DNA of 64,000 bases from Billgrantia pellis. GTDB taxonomy: Bacteria > Pseudomonadota > Gammaproteobacteria > Pseudomonadales > Halomonadaceae. A model generated the notes under the pieces. It had not been told where the DNA came from, searched no databases, and saw only the letters and a list, made by a program, of their open reading frames with translations. Location: contig NZ_VTPY01000003.1 in the NCBI RefSeq assembly GCF_008297955.1, positions 806,001 through 870,000 on the forward strand, given 5' to 3'. The position numbers and the translations under genes were made by a program. Every line of letters begins with the position of its first letter. Positions within the stretch are counted from its first letter, which is position 1. Of this stretch, positions 1 to 8,891 are shown piece after piece.

Positions 1-18
1 TTGACGCGCCTGGTGTAA
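1..18 (+). CDS. 3' end of an upstream gene, possibly leucyl aminopeptidase (pepA)
   Basis: The first six codons in frame 1 read LTRLV and then a TAA stop, so the window may begin inside the last codons of a forward gene. In many gammaproteobacteria the gene directly upstream of holC is pepA, whose product often ends in a leucine-rich tail. The assignment rests only on gene order and five residues. It could equally be a chance stop. Confidence 0.25.
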   Translation: MTRLV

Positions 19-86
19 CAGCGAAGGCGCCGCAATGGGCTCGCTGGTGCGAGTCCGTTGCTCCACAGCTATTACCACGGAGGCGA

Positions 87-198
87 GGGGCGCCGACGGG
101 CAGGCCGGCGCGGAGGTCCTACGCCAGGGATGGCGTCGGTAGCGTACAGGGAAGTATCCACAGTGCCTCCGCGAAGGCCTGCCCGTCGGGAAAGCCCC
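87..198. repeat. Dispersed palindromic intergenic repeat, copy 1
   Basis: This is a nested inverted repeat. Outer arms GGGGC (87-91) and GCCCC (194-198) enclose GACGGGCAGGCC (95-106) pairing perfectly with GGCCTGCCCGTC (176-187), then CGCGGAGG (109-116) with CCTCCGCG (166-173). An inner hairpin ACGCCA/TGGCGT (121-126/131-136) has a GGGA loop. A 25-nt core at 139-163 is identical at 24 of 25 positions to 62322-62346. It lies between the preceding gene end and holC, ending 12 bp before the holC start. Confidence 0.85.
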
Positions 199-210
199 GG
201 GCAGACTCTG

Positions 211-651
211 ATGACCCAAGTCGATTTCTACATACTCCCCGACACCACGCTGGAAGCGCGGCTCGACTTCGCCTGCCGGCTGGCCGAGACCATCGCCGGC
301 AAGGGCTACCGGCTGCACTTGCACGCCGAGGACGAGGCCATGGCCAGCGATCTCGACGAGCGGCTGTGGACCTTCCGCCCCGAGGCCTACCTGCCCCATG
401 CCCTGCTCGGCAGCGACATGGCCGAGAGCGTGGCGGTGACCCTCGGCTGGGAGCACCCACCCGAGCCGAATCCCCAAGCCCCAATGGCGCTGCTCAACCT
501 CGACCCGGGCATCCCCGAGTGGTTCTCGCGCTTCGAGCGGGTCGCTGAGATCATCAACCAGCACCAGCAGGTGCTCGTCGCCAAGCGCGAGTGCTGGCAG
601 ACCTACAAGCAGCGCGGCTATCCCGTCAAAGCGCATCAGCTACGTGGCTAA
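211..651 (+). CDS. holC: DNA polymerase III subunit chi
   Basis: The 146-residue product fits HolC, the chi accessory subunit of the polymerase III clamp-loader complex, which links the replisome to single-stranded-DNA-binding protein. It opens MTQVDFYIL, typical of chi, and carries family-like segments such as LDFACRLAETI and LWTFRPEAYLPHALLG. The frame extends upstream to position 58, but that part lies in the palindromic repeat and has no chi-like sequence, so I take the ATG at 211. It sits directly before valS, the order seen in many gammaproteobacteria (pepA-holC-valS). The repeats before and after it suggest valS also has its own promoter. The SSB partner is encoded in the same window at 57180-57773. 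Confidence 0.93.
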   Translation: MTQVDFYILPDTTLEARLDFACRLAETIAGKGYRLHLHAEDEAMASDLDERLWTFRPEAYLPHALLGSDMAESVAVTLGWEHPPEPNPQAPMALLNLDPGIPEWFSRFERVAEIINQHQQVLVAKRECWQTYKQRGYPVKAHQLRG

Positions 652-664
652 TACCGCCAAGCCA

Positions 665-878
665 GGGGCGCCGGGGGCAGGCCGAAGAGGAGGTCTTTTG
701 CCATGGGTGAGGAGCATGCTCCGAACGGGCTGGCCATGGATGGCCAGCCCTGGTCCTGCAAGCGGAGCAGGATGCGAGAGCGCAGCAGGGCAAAAGTAGC
801 GCCCAGGGATGGGTTCACAGCGCCTCCTCGCAGGCCTGCCCCCGGATCAGCCCCGGTGACGAAACTCCCGGCGCCCCT
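665..878. repeat. Dispersed palindromic intergenic repeat, copy 2 (long variant)
   Basis: This fills most of the 364-bp gap between holC and valS. Outer arms GGGGCGCCGGG (665-675) and CCCGGCGCCCC (868-878) pair perfectly, as do GGGGGCAGGCC (673-683) and GGCCTGCCCCC (833-843). TTTTGCC (696-702) pairs with GGCAAAA further in. About 80 extra bases in the middle form further hairpins, including GGCTGGCC/GGCCAGCC and TCCTGC/GCAGGA. The core motif near 796-820 is recognisable but more diverged than in copies 1 and 3. No gene is seen here. Confidence 0.75.
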
Positions 879-899
879 CTGAAGTGTTATCACACCTGG

Positions 900-929
900 C
901 TGACGCCCACTCCCCCATCGCGCTATAAT
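900..929 (+). promoter_or_regulatory. Probable sigma-70 promoter of valS
   Basis: TATAAT at 924-929 is preceded by CTGACG at 900-905 with an 18-bp spacer. It lies just after the repeat and 87 bp before the valS start, so valS can probably be transcribed independently of holC. Confidence 0.55.
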
Positions 930-1015
930 CGAGCCCATTTTTCGCACGCTTTCGACGACTTTCCGCCGCCCGGCCCACGACCCGGCGGCGATCATTTCTG
1001 GACCCGGAACGCCGC

Positions 1016-3865
1016 ATGGACAAGACCTACCAACCCGAGCAGATCGAATCCCGCTGGTACGAGCGCTGGGAGGCCGACGGCCGCTTCGCCCCCTCGGGCG
1101 AGGGCGAACCCTACTCAATCATGATCCCGCCGCCCAACGTCACCGGCAGCCTGCACATGGGCCACGCGTTCCAGGACACCATCATGGACACGCTGATCCG
1201 CTGGCGCCGCATGCAGGGCAACAACACCCTGTGGCAGGTGGGCACCGACCACGCCGGTATCGCCACCCAGATGCTGGTGGAGCGCAAGGTCGCCGCCGAA
1301 GAGGGCAAGAGCCGCCACGACCTGGGCCGCGACGCCTTCATCGACAAGGTGTGGGAGTGGAAGCACGAATCCGGCGGCCACATCACTCGCCAGCTGCGCC
1401 GCATGGGCGCCAGCGTCGACTGGTCGCGCGAACGCTTCACCATGGACGATGGCTTCTACCAGGCGGTGCAGGAAGTCTTCGTGCGCCTCTATGAAGAGAA
1501 CCTGATCTATCGCGGCAAGCGTCTGGTCAACTGGGACCCGACGCTCCACACCGCCATCTCCGACCTGGAAGTCGAAAACCGCGAGCAGCAGGGCCAGTTC
1601 TGGCACTTCCGCTACCCGCTGGCCGACGGCACCACGACCGATGCCGGCCTCGGCTACCTGGTCGTCGCCACCACCCGCCCCGAGACCCTGCTCGGCGATA
1701 CCGGCGTGGCGGTGAATCCCGAGGACCCGCGCTACGCCTCGCTGATCGGCAAGTTCGTCGAGCTGCCGCTGGTCGGCCGGCGCATTCCCATCGTCGCCGA
1801 CGAGCACGCCGACATGGAGAAGGGCTCCGGCTGCGTGAAGATCACCCCGGCCCACGACTTCAACGACTACGAGGTGGGACGACGCCACGGCCTGCCGCTG
1901 ATCAACGTCTTCACACAGGACGCCGCGATCCTGCCCCAGGCCGAGGCCTTCGACATCCAAGGCCGCCCGCTGCCCGAGATCGACTTAAGCCTGCCCCAGG
2001 CCTACGCCGGCCTCGACCGCTTCGAGGCGCGCAAGCGGATCGTCGCCGACATGGAAGCCGCCGGCCTGCTCGAACAGATCGAGACGGTCAACAACACCCT
2101 GCCCTACGGCGACCGCTCCGGCGACGTCATCGAGCCACTGCTCACCGACCAATGGTTCGTCGCCGTGGAGAGCCTGGCCAAGCCCGCCATCGCCGCAGTG
2201 GAAAACGGCGACATCCAGTTCGTGCCCAAGAACTACGAGAACATGTACTTCTCGTGGATGCGCGACCTGCAGGACTGGTGCATCTCGCGCCAGCTGTGGT
2301 GGGGCCACCGCATTCCCGCCTGGTACGACCGTGAGGGCAACGTCTACGTGGCCCGCACCGAGGCCGAAGCGCGCGAGAAGCACGGCCTTTCCGCCGACCT
2401 CGCCCTGACCCAGGACGAGGACGTGCTCGACACCTGGTTCAGCTCGGGCCTGTGGACCTTCGGCACCCTGGGTTGGCCGGAGCAGACCCCGGAACTGTCG
2501 ACCTTCCACCCCTCCAGCGTGCTGGTCACCGGCTTCGACATCATCTTCTTCTGGGTCGCGCGAATGATCATGCTGACCCTCAAGTTCACCGGCGAAGTGC
2601 CGTTCAAGACCGTCTACGTGCACGGCCTGGTGCGCGACGGCCAGGGCCAGAAGATGTCCAAGTCGAAGGGTAACGTGCTCGACCCCATCGACTTGATCGA
2701 CGGCATCACCCTCGACGAGCTGCTCGAGAAGCGTACCGGCAACATGATGCAGCCGCAGAAGGCCAAGGCGATCGCCAAGGCCACCCGCGACGAGTTCCCC
2801 GAGGGCATCGAGCCCCACGGCACCGACGCGCTGCGCTTCACCTTCCTCTCCCAGGCCACCACCGGGCGTGACATCAAGTTCGACATGGGCCGCCTCGACG
2901 GCTACCGCAACTTCTGCAACAAGCTGTGGAACGCCTCGCGCTACGTGCTGATGAACGCCGAGGGCCAGGACTGCGGTGCGCAAGGTGGCGACGTCGAGTT
3001 GTCGCTGGCCGACCGCTGGATCGTCTCGCGTCTGCAGCAGACCGAGGCCCAGGTGACCCGGGCGATGGAGGAGTTCCGCTTCGATCATGCCTCCCAGGCG
3101 CTCTACGAGTTCGTCTGGAACGAGTACTGCGACTGGTACCTGGAGCTCTCCAAGCCGGTACTGTGGGACGAGGGCGCCAGCGAGGCGGCCAAGCGCGGCA
3201 CCCGCCGCACCCTGGTGCGGGTGCTGGAGGCGATCCTGCGCCTGGCCCACCCGATGATGCCGTTCATCTCCGAGGAGATCTGGCAGCGCGTGGCACCGCT
3301 GGCGGACAAGGCCACGGGCGACGGCAGCGAATCGATCATGGCCCAGCCCTGGCCGCAGCCGGAGAACCACAAGCTCGACGAAGCCGCCACCCACGACATC
3401 GAGTGGCTCAAGGGCGTGATCGTGGCGGTGCGCAACGTGCGCGCCGAGATGAATATCGCCCCGGGCAAGCCGCTCGACGTGCTGCTGACCAAGGGCTCTG
3501 CGGCCGACCGCGAGCGCCTCGAGGCCAACCGCCTGTTCCTCGCCAAGCTGGCCAAGCTGGCAAGCGCTACCTGGCTCGACGACCCGAGTCAGGCGCCGCT
3601 TTCGGCCACACAGCTGGTTGGCGACATGGAGGTACTGGTGCCCATGGCCGACCTGATCGACAAGGACGCCGAGCTCACCCGCCTGGCCAAGGAGATCGAC
3701 AAGCAGGACACGCTGATCGGCGGCATCGAGAAGAAGCTTTCCAACGAGAGCTTCGTCGCCAAGGCGCCGGCAGCGGTGGTCGAGAAGGAACGCGGCAAGC
3801 TCAAGGAGTACCAGGCGGCCCGCAACCTGCTGCTCGAACAGCGCGACAAGATCGCCGCGCTGTGA
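1016..3865 (+). CDS. valS: Valyl-tRNA synthetase
   Basis: This class I aminoacyl-tRNA synthetase charges tRNA-Val in the cytoplasm. It is 949 residues, normal for the family. The HIGH signature appears as HMGH at residues 47-50 within [13 protein letters not shown], and the KMSKS loop is at about 546-550 (KMSKSKGN). Between them lies the CP1 editing domain, including [17 protein letters not shown] near residue 225. The last 70 or so residues form the basic, heptad-rich coiled coil typical of ValRS. The ATG at 1016 gives [11 protein letters not shown], a standard ValRS start. Large open frames on the opposite strand here are shadows of GC-rich codon use. Confidence 0.98.
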   Translation: MDKTYQPEQIESRWYERWEADGRFAPSGEGEPYSIMIPPPNVTGSLHMGHAFQDTIMDTLIRWRRMQGNNTLWQVGTDHAGIATQMLVERKVAAEEGKSRHDLGRDAFIDKVWEWKHESGGHITRQLRRMGASVDWSRERFTMDDGFYQAVQEVFVRLYEENLIYRGKRLVNWDPTLHTAISDLEVENREQQGQFWHFRYPLADGTTTDAGLGYLVVATTRPETLLGDTGVAVNPEDPRYASLIGKFVELPLVGRRIPIVADEHADMEKGSGCVKITPAHDFNDYEVGRRHGLPLINVFTQDAAILPQAEAFDIQGRPLPEIDLSLPQAYAGLDRFEARKRIVADMEAAGLLEQIETVNNTLPYGDRSGDVIEPLLTDQWFVAVESLAKPAIAAVENGDIQFVPKNYENMYFSWMRDLQDWCISRQLWWGHRIPAWYDREGNVYVARTEAEAREKHGLSADLALTQDEDVLDTWFSSGLWTFGTLGWPEQTPELSTFHPSSVLVTGFDIIFFWVARMIMLTLKFTGEVPFKTVYVHGLVRDGQGQKMSKSKGNVLDPIDLIDGITLDELLEKRTGNMMQPQKAKAIAKATRDEFPEGIEPHGTDALRFTFLSQATTGRDIKFDMGRLDGYRNFCNKLWNASRYVLMNAEGQDCGAQGGDVELSLADRWIVSRLQQTEAQVTRAMEEFRFDHASQALYEFVWNEYCDWYLELSKPVLWDEGASEAAKRGTRRTLVRVLEAILRLAHPMMPFISEEIWQRVAPLADKATGDGSESIMAQPWPQPENHKLDEAATHDIEWLKGVIVAVRNVRAEMNIAPGKPLDVLLTKGSAADRERLEANRLFLAKLAKLASATWLDDPSQAPLSATQLVGDMEVLVPMADLIDKDAELTRLAKEIDKQDTLIGGIEKKLSNESFVAKAPAAVVEKERGKLKEYQAARNLLLEQRDKIAAL

Positions 3866-3882
3866 TTTAAGCGGCCCGAAAC

Positions 3883-3902
3883 CGCCGCCCGCTAGGGCGG
3901 CG
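3883..3902 (+). terminator. Possible weak terminator after valS
   Basis: CGCCGCCC (3883-3890) and GGGCGGCG (3895-3902) form a perfect 8-bp stem with a GCTA loop, 17 bp after the valS stop. There is no T-tract, so intrinsic termination is uncertain. Confidence 0.35.
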
Positions 3903-3982
3903 CTGGAGGGGGCAAGCGCGATCAGGGCGATTCATCAGCAGCGATAAGTTAAAGAACGCTGTTCCGTTACGTTTGTTTACGC

Positions 3983-3988
3983 TATAAT
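3983..3988 (+). promoter_or_regulatory. Probable -10 box for the PAP2 phosphatase gene
   Basis: A perfect TATAAT lies in an AT-rich stretch after valS; the -35 region is weak. The box overlaps an in-frame ATG at 3987, so that ATG is unlikely to be the translation start. This supports the next in-frame ATG at 4023. Confidence 0.5.
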
Positions 3989-4022
3989 GGCCCCCTTGCC
4001 ATTCACATCGCGCCTGCCCCCC

Positions 4023-4763
4023 ATGCCACACTTCGCTTCCTCCTTCGCCGCGGGTCGTGCCCTGCTGTTCAACCTGCTCGGCGTCTTCCTGATAGGAACC
4101 TGGCTCTCCCCCAGTCTGTTGTTCTGGACCGAGCTGGACGATGTCGTCTTCTTCGTCACCAATGCCTGGCTCCGCGAGGACAATGCGGCGTGGGTACTGT
4201 TCGTGGCGTTCTCCAACCATCGCCTGTTCGACGTGGCGAGCCTGCTGGTCCTGTTGGGACTTTTCCTCTGGGCCATGCGGCGCGATACGCAGCACCCCTA
4301 CCGCCTGCTGCGCTGGGGCGGCATCGGCATCACCATGCTGCTCTCGGCGATATTCATCGCCCAGGGCTTCCGTGTGGTAGTGCCTTACACTCACCCCAGC
4401 CCTACCGTGGTCTACGAGAACGTCAACCTCGTGACGCAGCTGGTCGACTTCTCCACGAAGGACAGCGCCGGCAGCAGCTTCCCGGGCGACCATGGTATCA
4501 ACCTGTTCCTATTCACCGCCTTCATGTGGCGATTCGCCGGCCTGCGCGTGGCCCTGGTTAGCGCGGCCTTCGCGGTGCTGCTCAGCGCCCCGCGCATCCT
4601 TAGCGGCGCGCACTGGTTCAGCGACGTGTTCTTCGCCGCATTGGCGATCAACCTGATCGTCACGCCTTGGATACTGCTGACACCGCTGGGCCCGCGCCTG
4701 GCCCAATCCATTACCGACGGGCTGATCAAGGTACGCAGCACCCTGCTGCCGCAAGTGGCCTAG
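4023..4763 (+). CDS. PAP2-family phosphatase, integral membrane
   Basis: This 246-residue protein has about six hydrophobic helices and the PAP2 acid-phosphatase signatures: SSFPGDHG (variant of the PSGH motif) in the middle and PRILSGAHWFSDVF (SRxxxxxHxxxD-like) near the C-terminus. Members remove phosphate from lipid phosphates such as undecaprenyl pyrophosphate, phosphatidylglycerol phosphate or lipid A; the substrate cannot be told from sequence. The first, lysine/arginine-rich PAP2 motif is not obvious. I use the ATG at 4023 because an earlier ATG overlaps a TATAAT box. It is tail to tail with the lipoprotein gene at 4760, overlapping by 4 bp. Confidence 0.85.
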   Translation: MPHFASSFAAGRALLFNLLGVFLIGTWLSPSLLFWTELDDVVFFVTNAWLREDNAAWVLFVAFSNHRLFDVASLLVLLGLFLWAMRRDTQHPYRLLRWGGIGITMLLSAIFIAQGFRVVVPYTHPSPTVVYENVNLVTQLVDFSTKDSAGSSFPGDHGINLFLFTAFMWRFAGLRVALVSAAFAVLLSAPRILSGAHWFSDVFFAALAINLIVTPWILLTPLGPRLAQSITDGLIKVRSTLLPQVA

Positions 4764-5218
4764 TTCGCTCTGCGCCAGCCGCCCAGCACACGCTGATCGG
4801 GGCCAAAGAAAACCAGCCGGTCGTGATCGATCAGGTAGCGGTAGGTGTTTTCCATCATGCCGGTGATGCGGCGAGCGTCATCGAGCTGCGGACAGCCTCG
4901 CCGAGTCGTCGCCAGTTCGCTGAACTCGATGCGGTTGCCCTCGCCCAGCCGGACTTGACCGTTGAGGTCGTTGCAGCCATCACTGCCGCTCACGCGCCCA
5001 TCGGAAGAAACGACGAAGTGCGGCGTCTCGGGCAGGGAGAGGCGTTCGTCGGTGCCCAGCAACAGCAGATTCCAGCGTTGCCCTACCACCGGATGATCGC
5101 TGTCAGCAAGGGCTTCGTCATCATGGCGCGTCGACTCGGAGGGCTGGCTGCCACAGGCCGTCAGCAGGAAAGCGGTGGCTATCATCAGGCCCAGGCGGGC
5201 CACAAGCTTCCTTTTCAT
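4760..5218 (-). CDS. META-domain lipoprotein (HslJ-like)
   Basis: The 152-residue product has a lipoprotein signal peptide with lipobox LLTACGS, so it should be anchored in the envelope. The mature part resembles the META/HslJ domain: a W near the start (GQRWNLLLL), then DGRVSGSDGCNDLNGQ and a later conserved cysteine in TTRRGCPQLD. HslJ in E. coli is a heat-inducible protein linked to novobiocin resistance; the biochemical role of META domains is not settled. The start at 5218 is chosen because it begins the signal peptide (MKRKLVARLG) and follows AGAAGG. The open frame extends upstream without any such features. Confidence 0.8.
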   Translation of the reverse strand: MKRKLVARLGLMIATAFLLTACGSQPSESTRHDDEALADSDHPVVGQRWNLLLLGTDERLSLPETPHFVVSSDGRVSGSDGCNDLNGQVRLGEGNRIEFSELATTRRGCPQLDDARRITGMMENTYRYLIDHDRLVFFGPDQRVLGGWRRAN

Positions 5219-5378
5219 GAATGCCTTCTTTTCTCGGAATGACTTCGTAGTACGGTGAACGTACGAGCGGTGGCCAGGCAGGGCGAAATCAAGCAAACAA
5301 GCGGCGTCGACGGATTGTAAACGCCCCTTGTGAGCCCGATCCCAACGCCGCATGGCCAAGTCGTCGGTCGATACGCTT

Positions 5379-5819
5379 CTACCAGGAACCGGTGTTTTCC
5401 ATGGAAACCCAGGGTTCACGGGGGGGCAGCGGATCGCCTTTCTGCAGCAGCTCGACGGAGATGCCGTCGGGGCTGCGCACGAATGCCATGTGGCCGTCGC
5501 GTGGCGGTCGGTTGATGGTCACACCTGCCGCCTGCAGGCGCTCGCATAACGCATAGATATCGTCGACCCGATAGGCCAAGTGACCGAAGTTACGCCCTCC
5601 GGTGTACGTCTCCGGATCCCAGTTGTAGGTCAGCTCCAGCTCGGGCGCCTTGAGTTCGGCGGAACGGGCCTCATCCTCGGGCGCGGCCAGGAACACCAGG
5701 GTGAAGCGTCCCTTCTCATTCTCCTTGCGCCGTACTTCCTTCAGCCCCAGCAGGTCGCAGTAGAAGTGCAGCGACGCGTCCAGATCACTGACGCGAACCA
5801 TGGTGTGCAGGTACTGCAT
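5379..5819 (-). CDS. gloA: Lactoylglutathione lyase (glyoxalase I)
   Basis: This 146-residue vicinal-oxygen-chelate enzyme converts the hemithioacetal of methylglyoxal and glutathione into S-lactoylglutathione, a toxic-aldehyde detoxification step. Four expected metal ligands are visible: His5 ([10 protein letters not shown]), Glu in LELTYNW, His in FGHLAYRV and Glu in SVELLQKG. The N-terminal FYCDLLGLK and central [15 protein letters not shown] match the family. AAGGAGA sits 7 bp before the ATG. The glyoxalase II gene is not in this window. Confidence 0.95.
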   Translation of the reverse strand: MQYLHTMVRVSDLDASLHFYCDLLGLKEVRRKENEKGRFTLVFLAAPEDEARSAELKAPELELTYNWDPETYTGGRNFGHLAYRVDDIYALCERLQAAGVTINRPPRDGHMAFVRSPDGISVELLQKGDPLPPREPWVSMENTGSW

Positions 5820-5848
5820 GAACGTCTCCTTTTACGTGTTTCGGCACA

Positions 5849-6325
5849 TCAGTCGACAGTATATTCGTTGAAGATGGCCGGCGTCCGATCGTCATGGCGC
5901 CAGGCCAGCACGGCATAGTCGTCGTGGCGCCCCGTTTCCATTCCCGGAGTGCCATGCGGCATGCCCGGCACCGTGAGGCCGGCTACATCGGGTTTCTCGG
6001 CGAGAAGGCGCTTGATGTCCGCAGCCGGCACGTGGCCTTCGATCACGTATCCCTCGACCAGGGCTGTATGGCACGAGGCAATTTCGGGCGTGACGCCGTG
6101 CTCCACTTTCACCGACCGGATATCGGTCGTCCTGTGCTGGCGGACTTCGAAGCCTTCCGCCTCGAGATGTTCGGCCCAGGCCGAGCAACAGCCGCAGTTG
6201 GGGTCCTGGTATACCTCGATGACGGCTTCGGCCCAGGCGGAGGTGGCTAACAGGGCGAGCAGCATACCGACCAGTGCGGAGCGGGCCCGCTTCCGGAGGC
6301 TGCCGTTTGCGGTTAGGATCTTCAT
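5849..6325 (-). CDS. DUF411 family exported metal-binding protein
   Basis: This 158-residue protein has an N-terminal signal peptide (hydrophobic run LVGMLLALLATSAWA) followed by a thioredoxin-like N-terminus with VYQDPNCGCCSAWAEHL, the C-x-C-C motif typical of DUF411. Other family features are SCHTALVEGYVIEGHVPA and VPGMPHGTPGME. Relatives are often encoded near copper-resistance genes and are thought to bind metal in the periplasm, but no copper genes occur nearby here. The start at 6325 is chosen because it directly begins the signal peptide. Confidence 0.85.
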   Translation of the reverse strand: MKILTANGSLRKRARSALVGMLLALLATSAWAEAVIEVYQDPNCGCCSAWAEHLEAEGFEVRQHRTTDIRSVKVEHGVTPEIASCHTALVEGYVIEGHVPAADIKRLLAEKPDVAGLTVPGMPHGTPGMETGRHDDYAVLAWRHDDRTPAIFNEYTVD

Positions 6326-6412
6326 GCCGACGATTCCCGTGTTTTGGAAAGTAGATGAATCGTGACAAGCCGGAGATGGCTTGCCAATACCCCGGCGGAA
6401 GAGTGAGTGAAA

Positions 6413-6949
6413 ATGACGCATTACTGCGATATTGCCCCAGGGCATCCCTATCACGGCCCCTACCACGACGCCGAATACGGTTTCCCGGTCGAGGACGACG
6501 AGCGGTTGTTCGAGCGCCTCGTACTCGAGATCAACCAAGCCGGGCTGTCTTGGCTGACCGTGCTGAAGAAGCGCGACGCCTTTCGCCTGGCCTTCGAGGA
6601 CTTCCGGATCGAACGGGTGGCTGGCTTCGACGACACCGACCGCGAACGCCTGCTCAACGATGCCGGCATCATCCGCAACCGGCTCAAGGTGGAGGCCGTC
6701 ATCCACAACGCCGGCGTGATCCAAGGGCTGCAACGCGAGCACGGCAGCTTCCGTGCCTGGCTCGATCTTCATCATCCCCGCTCCCGCGCCGAGTGGGTGA
6801 AATTGTTCCGGCGCACCTTTCGCTTCACCGGGCCGGAAATCGTCGGCGAGTTCCTGATGAGTACCGGCTATCTACCGGGCGCCCATCGCGATGACTGTCC
6901 CGTACACCGGCACATTCTCGCCGCCGGTCCGGCCTGGCAACGCGCCTGA
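6413..6949 (+). CDS. tag: DNA-3-methyladenine glycosylase I
   Basis: Tag removes 3-methyladenine from alkylated DNA, starting base excision repair. The 178-residue protein shows the family order: an N-terminal zinc-site Cys and His (THYCDIAPG...YHGPYHDAEYG), then LFERLVLEINQAGLSW, containing the conserved glutamate and tryptophan of the substrate pocket, and a C-terminal His/Cys pair in GAHRDDCPVH completing the zinc site. It is slightly shorter than the 187-residue E. coli enzyme. A GTG at 6407 is also in frame; I prefer the ATG at 6413, which lies about 10 bp after GGAAGAG. Confidence 0.95.
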   Translation: MTHYCDIAPGHPYHGPYHDAEYGFPVEDDERLFERLVLEINQAGLSWLTVLKKRDAFRLAFEDFRIERVAGFDDTDRERLLNDAGIIRNRLKVEAVIHNAGVIQGLQREHGSFRAWLDLHHPRSRAEWVKLFRRTFRFTGPEIVGEFLMSTGYLPGAHRDDCPVHRHILAAGPAWQRA

Positions 6950-6990
6950 ACAGGGTGCCCTCGCCCATGCGACCATAAGGAGCCCGATGG

Positions 6991-8058
6991 ATGGATACGC
7001 TGACGCAGGCCGCGTTGGGAGCCGCGGTAGGGGGGGCCGTGCTGGGTCGGCGCCTGGGCCGGCGGGCGGTGCTGATCGGAGCGGCGCTGGGCATCCTGCC
7101 CGATCTCGATGTTTTCATCGATTATGGCGACGCCATCGCCAATGTCACTCAGCACCGTGGCTTCAGCCACTCGTTGTTCGTGCTGACGGGGCTCGCCACA
7201 TTGCTTGCTCTGTTGGTCAGACGACTGACGGCGGCTCGCGACATTCCCTTCGGCCACTGGTGGGCCTTCTTCCTGCTGTGCCTGATCACCCATCCACTGC
7301 TCGACGCGCTGACCACTTATGGCACACAGCTCTGGTGGCCGCTCGACAGGCGCCCCAGCGCCTGGCCGGTTGTCTTCATCATCGATCCGCTCTACACGCT
7401 GCCGCTATTGGCCGGTGTCGGCGTGGCGCTCTTCACCGGAAGCGGTCGTCGCGGCCCCACCTGGGGTCTGATGCTCTCCTGTGCCTATTTGCTCTTTGCC
7501 ATGGGGGCCAAGGGGCTGGTCGAGCAACGCCTGGCACCTCTGCTCACCGCACACGGGCTCGATGATGCGCCACGCCTGGTACAGCCCAGCCCTTTCAATA
7601 CGCTGCTGTGGCGAGCCACCGTCGTAGACGGGGAGTATCAGTACGAAGCCCTGATCGGGTTATTCGATGGCGACCGGCCTCCGCGATTCGAAGTCTATCA
7701 TCGCGGTGGCGACCTCGAGTCCGTGGCGTTGGCCACGGCGAAGGGCCGGCGTCTCGACTGGTTCGCCGGCCCCTTCCTGCGCTACGCGGAACGTGAGCAT
7801 GAAGGCGAGTCGTTGCTCGTGGCGACCGATCTGCGGCTTGGCTTTCCAGGCTTCTACGCCTTCAGCTTCAGCCTGGCCCGGCACGAGGAAACCGGCTGGC
7901 AGCCGCTTGAAGTCAGCGACATGGTCCCGGCCCCCTCGCGGGTCGACCACGCCGTCCTGAAGCGACTCGGCAAACGGCTCTTCGCTGCCGAACCGCCCCT
8001 GTGCACCAGCGAGTTCGTTGCCGAGCGCTGGGTGGTCGAAGTCCACGAGGCCTGCTGA
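6991..8058 (+). CDS. Membrane-bound metal-dependent hydrolase (YdjM/YbcI type)
   Basis: The 355-residue protein begins MDTLTQAALGAAVGGA, a signature of the inner-membrane metal-dependent hydrolase family (COG1988). Metal-binding candidates are the aspartates of LPDLDVF, the histidines in QHRGFSHSLFV and the ITHPLLDALTTYG motif. Four to five membrane helices occupy the first 180 residues; the C-terminal half is a soluble region. The substrate is not known for the family. AAGGAG lies 10 bp before this ATG; an out-of-frame ATG at 6987 is not used. It follows tag by 41 bp and may be cotranscribed. Confidence 0.8.
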   Translation: MDTLTQAALGAAVGGAVLGRRLGRRAVLIGAALGILPDLDVFIDYGDAIANVTQHRGFSHSLFVLTGLATLLALLVRRLTAARDIPFGHWWAFFLLCLITHPLLDALTTYGTQLWWPLDRRPSAWPVVFIIDPLYTLPLLAGVGVALFTGSGRRGPTWGLMLSCAYLLFAMGAKGLVEQRLAPLLTAHGLDDAPRLVQPSPFNTLLWRATVVDGEYQYEALIGLFDGDRPPRFEVYHRGGDLESVALATAKGRRLDWFAGPFLRYAEREHEGESLLVATDLRLGFPGFYAFSFSLARHEETGWQPLEVSDMVPAPSRVDHAVLKRLGKRLFAAEPPLCTSEFVAERWVVEVHEAC

Positions 8059-8087
8059 GCCCAGGCCCAGGCGAGCCTAAGCAGGCA

Positions 8088-8696
8088 TCACAGCGCCTCG
8101 AGCAGCCCGTCGATGGCCTGCTTGGCCTCCTTGAGTGCGGCATCGCGACGGGCCTCGCCCATCGCCAGCCCCTCGGCGTAGACCAGCGTAACGTCATCAA
8201 TACCGATCAGGCCGAGCATCGCCTTGAGATGCGGCGTCTGACTATCCTGTTCGGTACCGGCATATTGACCGCCGCGAGCGGCCAGGATCACCGCCCGCTT
8301 GCCGGTCACCAGCCCCTCAGGCCCCTGCTCGGTGTAGCGAAAAGTCACGCCGGCACGCATCACCCTGTCGAACCAGGTCTTGAGTTGGGAGGGAATGCCG
8401 AGATTGTAGAGCGGTACCGCCAATACCAGCACGTCATGCGCCTGCAGCTCGTCGATCAAAGCATCCGAGCGCAGGGCCAGCGCTTGCTGTTCGGAAGTCC
8501 GCGCTTCGACGGCGACCTGCCAACTGGAGAGTTCGTCCAGCCCCAGGTGCGGCAGTTCATCGGCCACCAGGTCACGCTGGGTGACGGCGAGGTCATCGCG
8601 CTCGGCTGCACGCTTCATGAAGTGATCGGCCAGCGCGTTGGACTGGCCATGCGCGCCGAGAATGGAAGAAGTGACGAGAAGAATACGAGTGCTCAT
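8088..8696 (-). CDS. azoR: FMN-dependent NADH-azoreductase
   Basis: This 202-residue flavodoxin-fold enzyme (E. coli AzoR has 201) uses NADH and FMN to reduce quinones and azo compounds by two-electron transfer. Characteristic segments are the N-terminal RILLVTSSILGAHGQSNAL phosphate-binding stretch, PLYNLGIPSQLKTWFDRV around the flavin, and the later AARGGQY loop. AGGAGA lies 6 bp before the ATG at 8696; the longer open frame has no family sequence. In some bacteria azoR is paired with a divergent LysR-type gene; here the upstream 190 bp holds no gene, only an AT-rich promoter-like stretch around 8740-8810. Confidence 0.93.
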   Translation of the reverse strand: MSTRILLVTSSILGAHGQSNALADHFMKRAAERDDLAVTQRDLVADELPHLGLDELSSWQVAVEARTSEQQALALRSDALIDELQAHDVLVLAVPLYNLGIPSQLKTWFDRVMRAGVTFRYTEQGPEGLVTGKRAVILAARGGQYAGTEQDSQTPHLKAMLGLIGIDDVTLVYAEGLAMGEARRDAALKEAKQAIDGLLEAL

Positions 8697-8817
8697 GGCG
8701 TTCTCCTGGTGGTTGCTCGGGAGGGATGGTCGCCATGATACGTGTATTTTTTCGCACTTAAAGCGCATAGTTTCGCGCTTATCATTCGACAAAATGAAAA
8801 ATGGGCTTTCAGCCATA

Positions 8818-8839
8818 GGCCCTGCCTAATGGCAGGGCC
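8818..8839 (-). terminator. Probable terminator of sodB
   Basis: A perfect 9-bp stem, GGCCCTGCC (8818-8826) and GGCAGGGCC (8831-8839), with a four-base loop lies about 50 bp after the sodB stop on the minus strand. A T-rich stretch (CCCATTTTTC) follows some 15 bp later. Confidence 0.5.
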
Positions 8840-8891
8840 GTTGACTCAAAAAGCCTGTCCGGTGATTCGTCCGCACAGGCCGTCATGCGCT

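Noticed and set aside
1985-3394. 469-residue open frame antisense to valS
   Set aside because: Same cause: ValRS on the plus strand explains the whole region.
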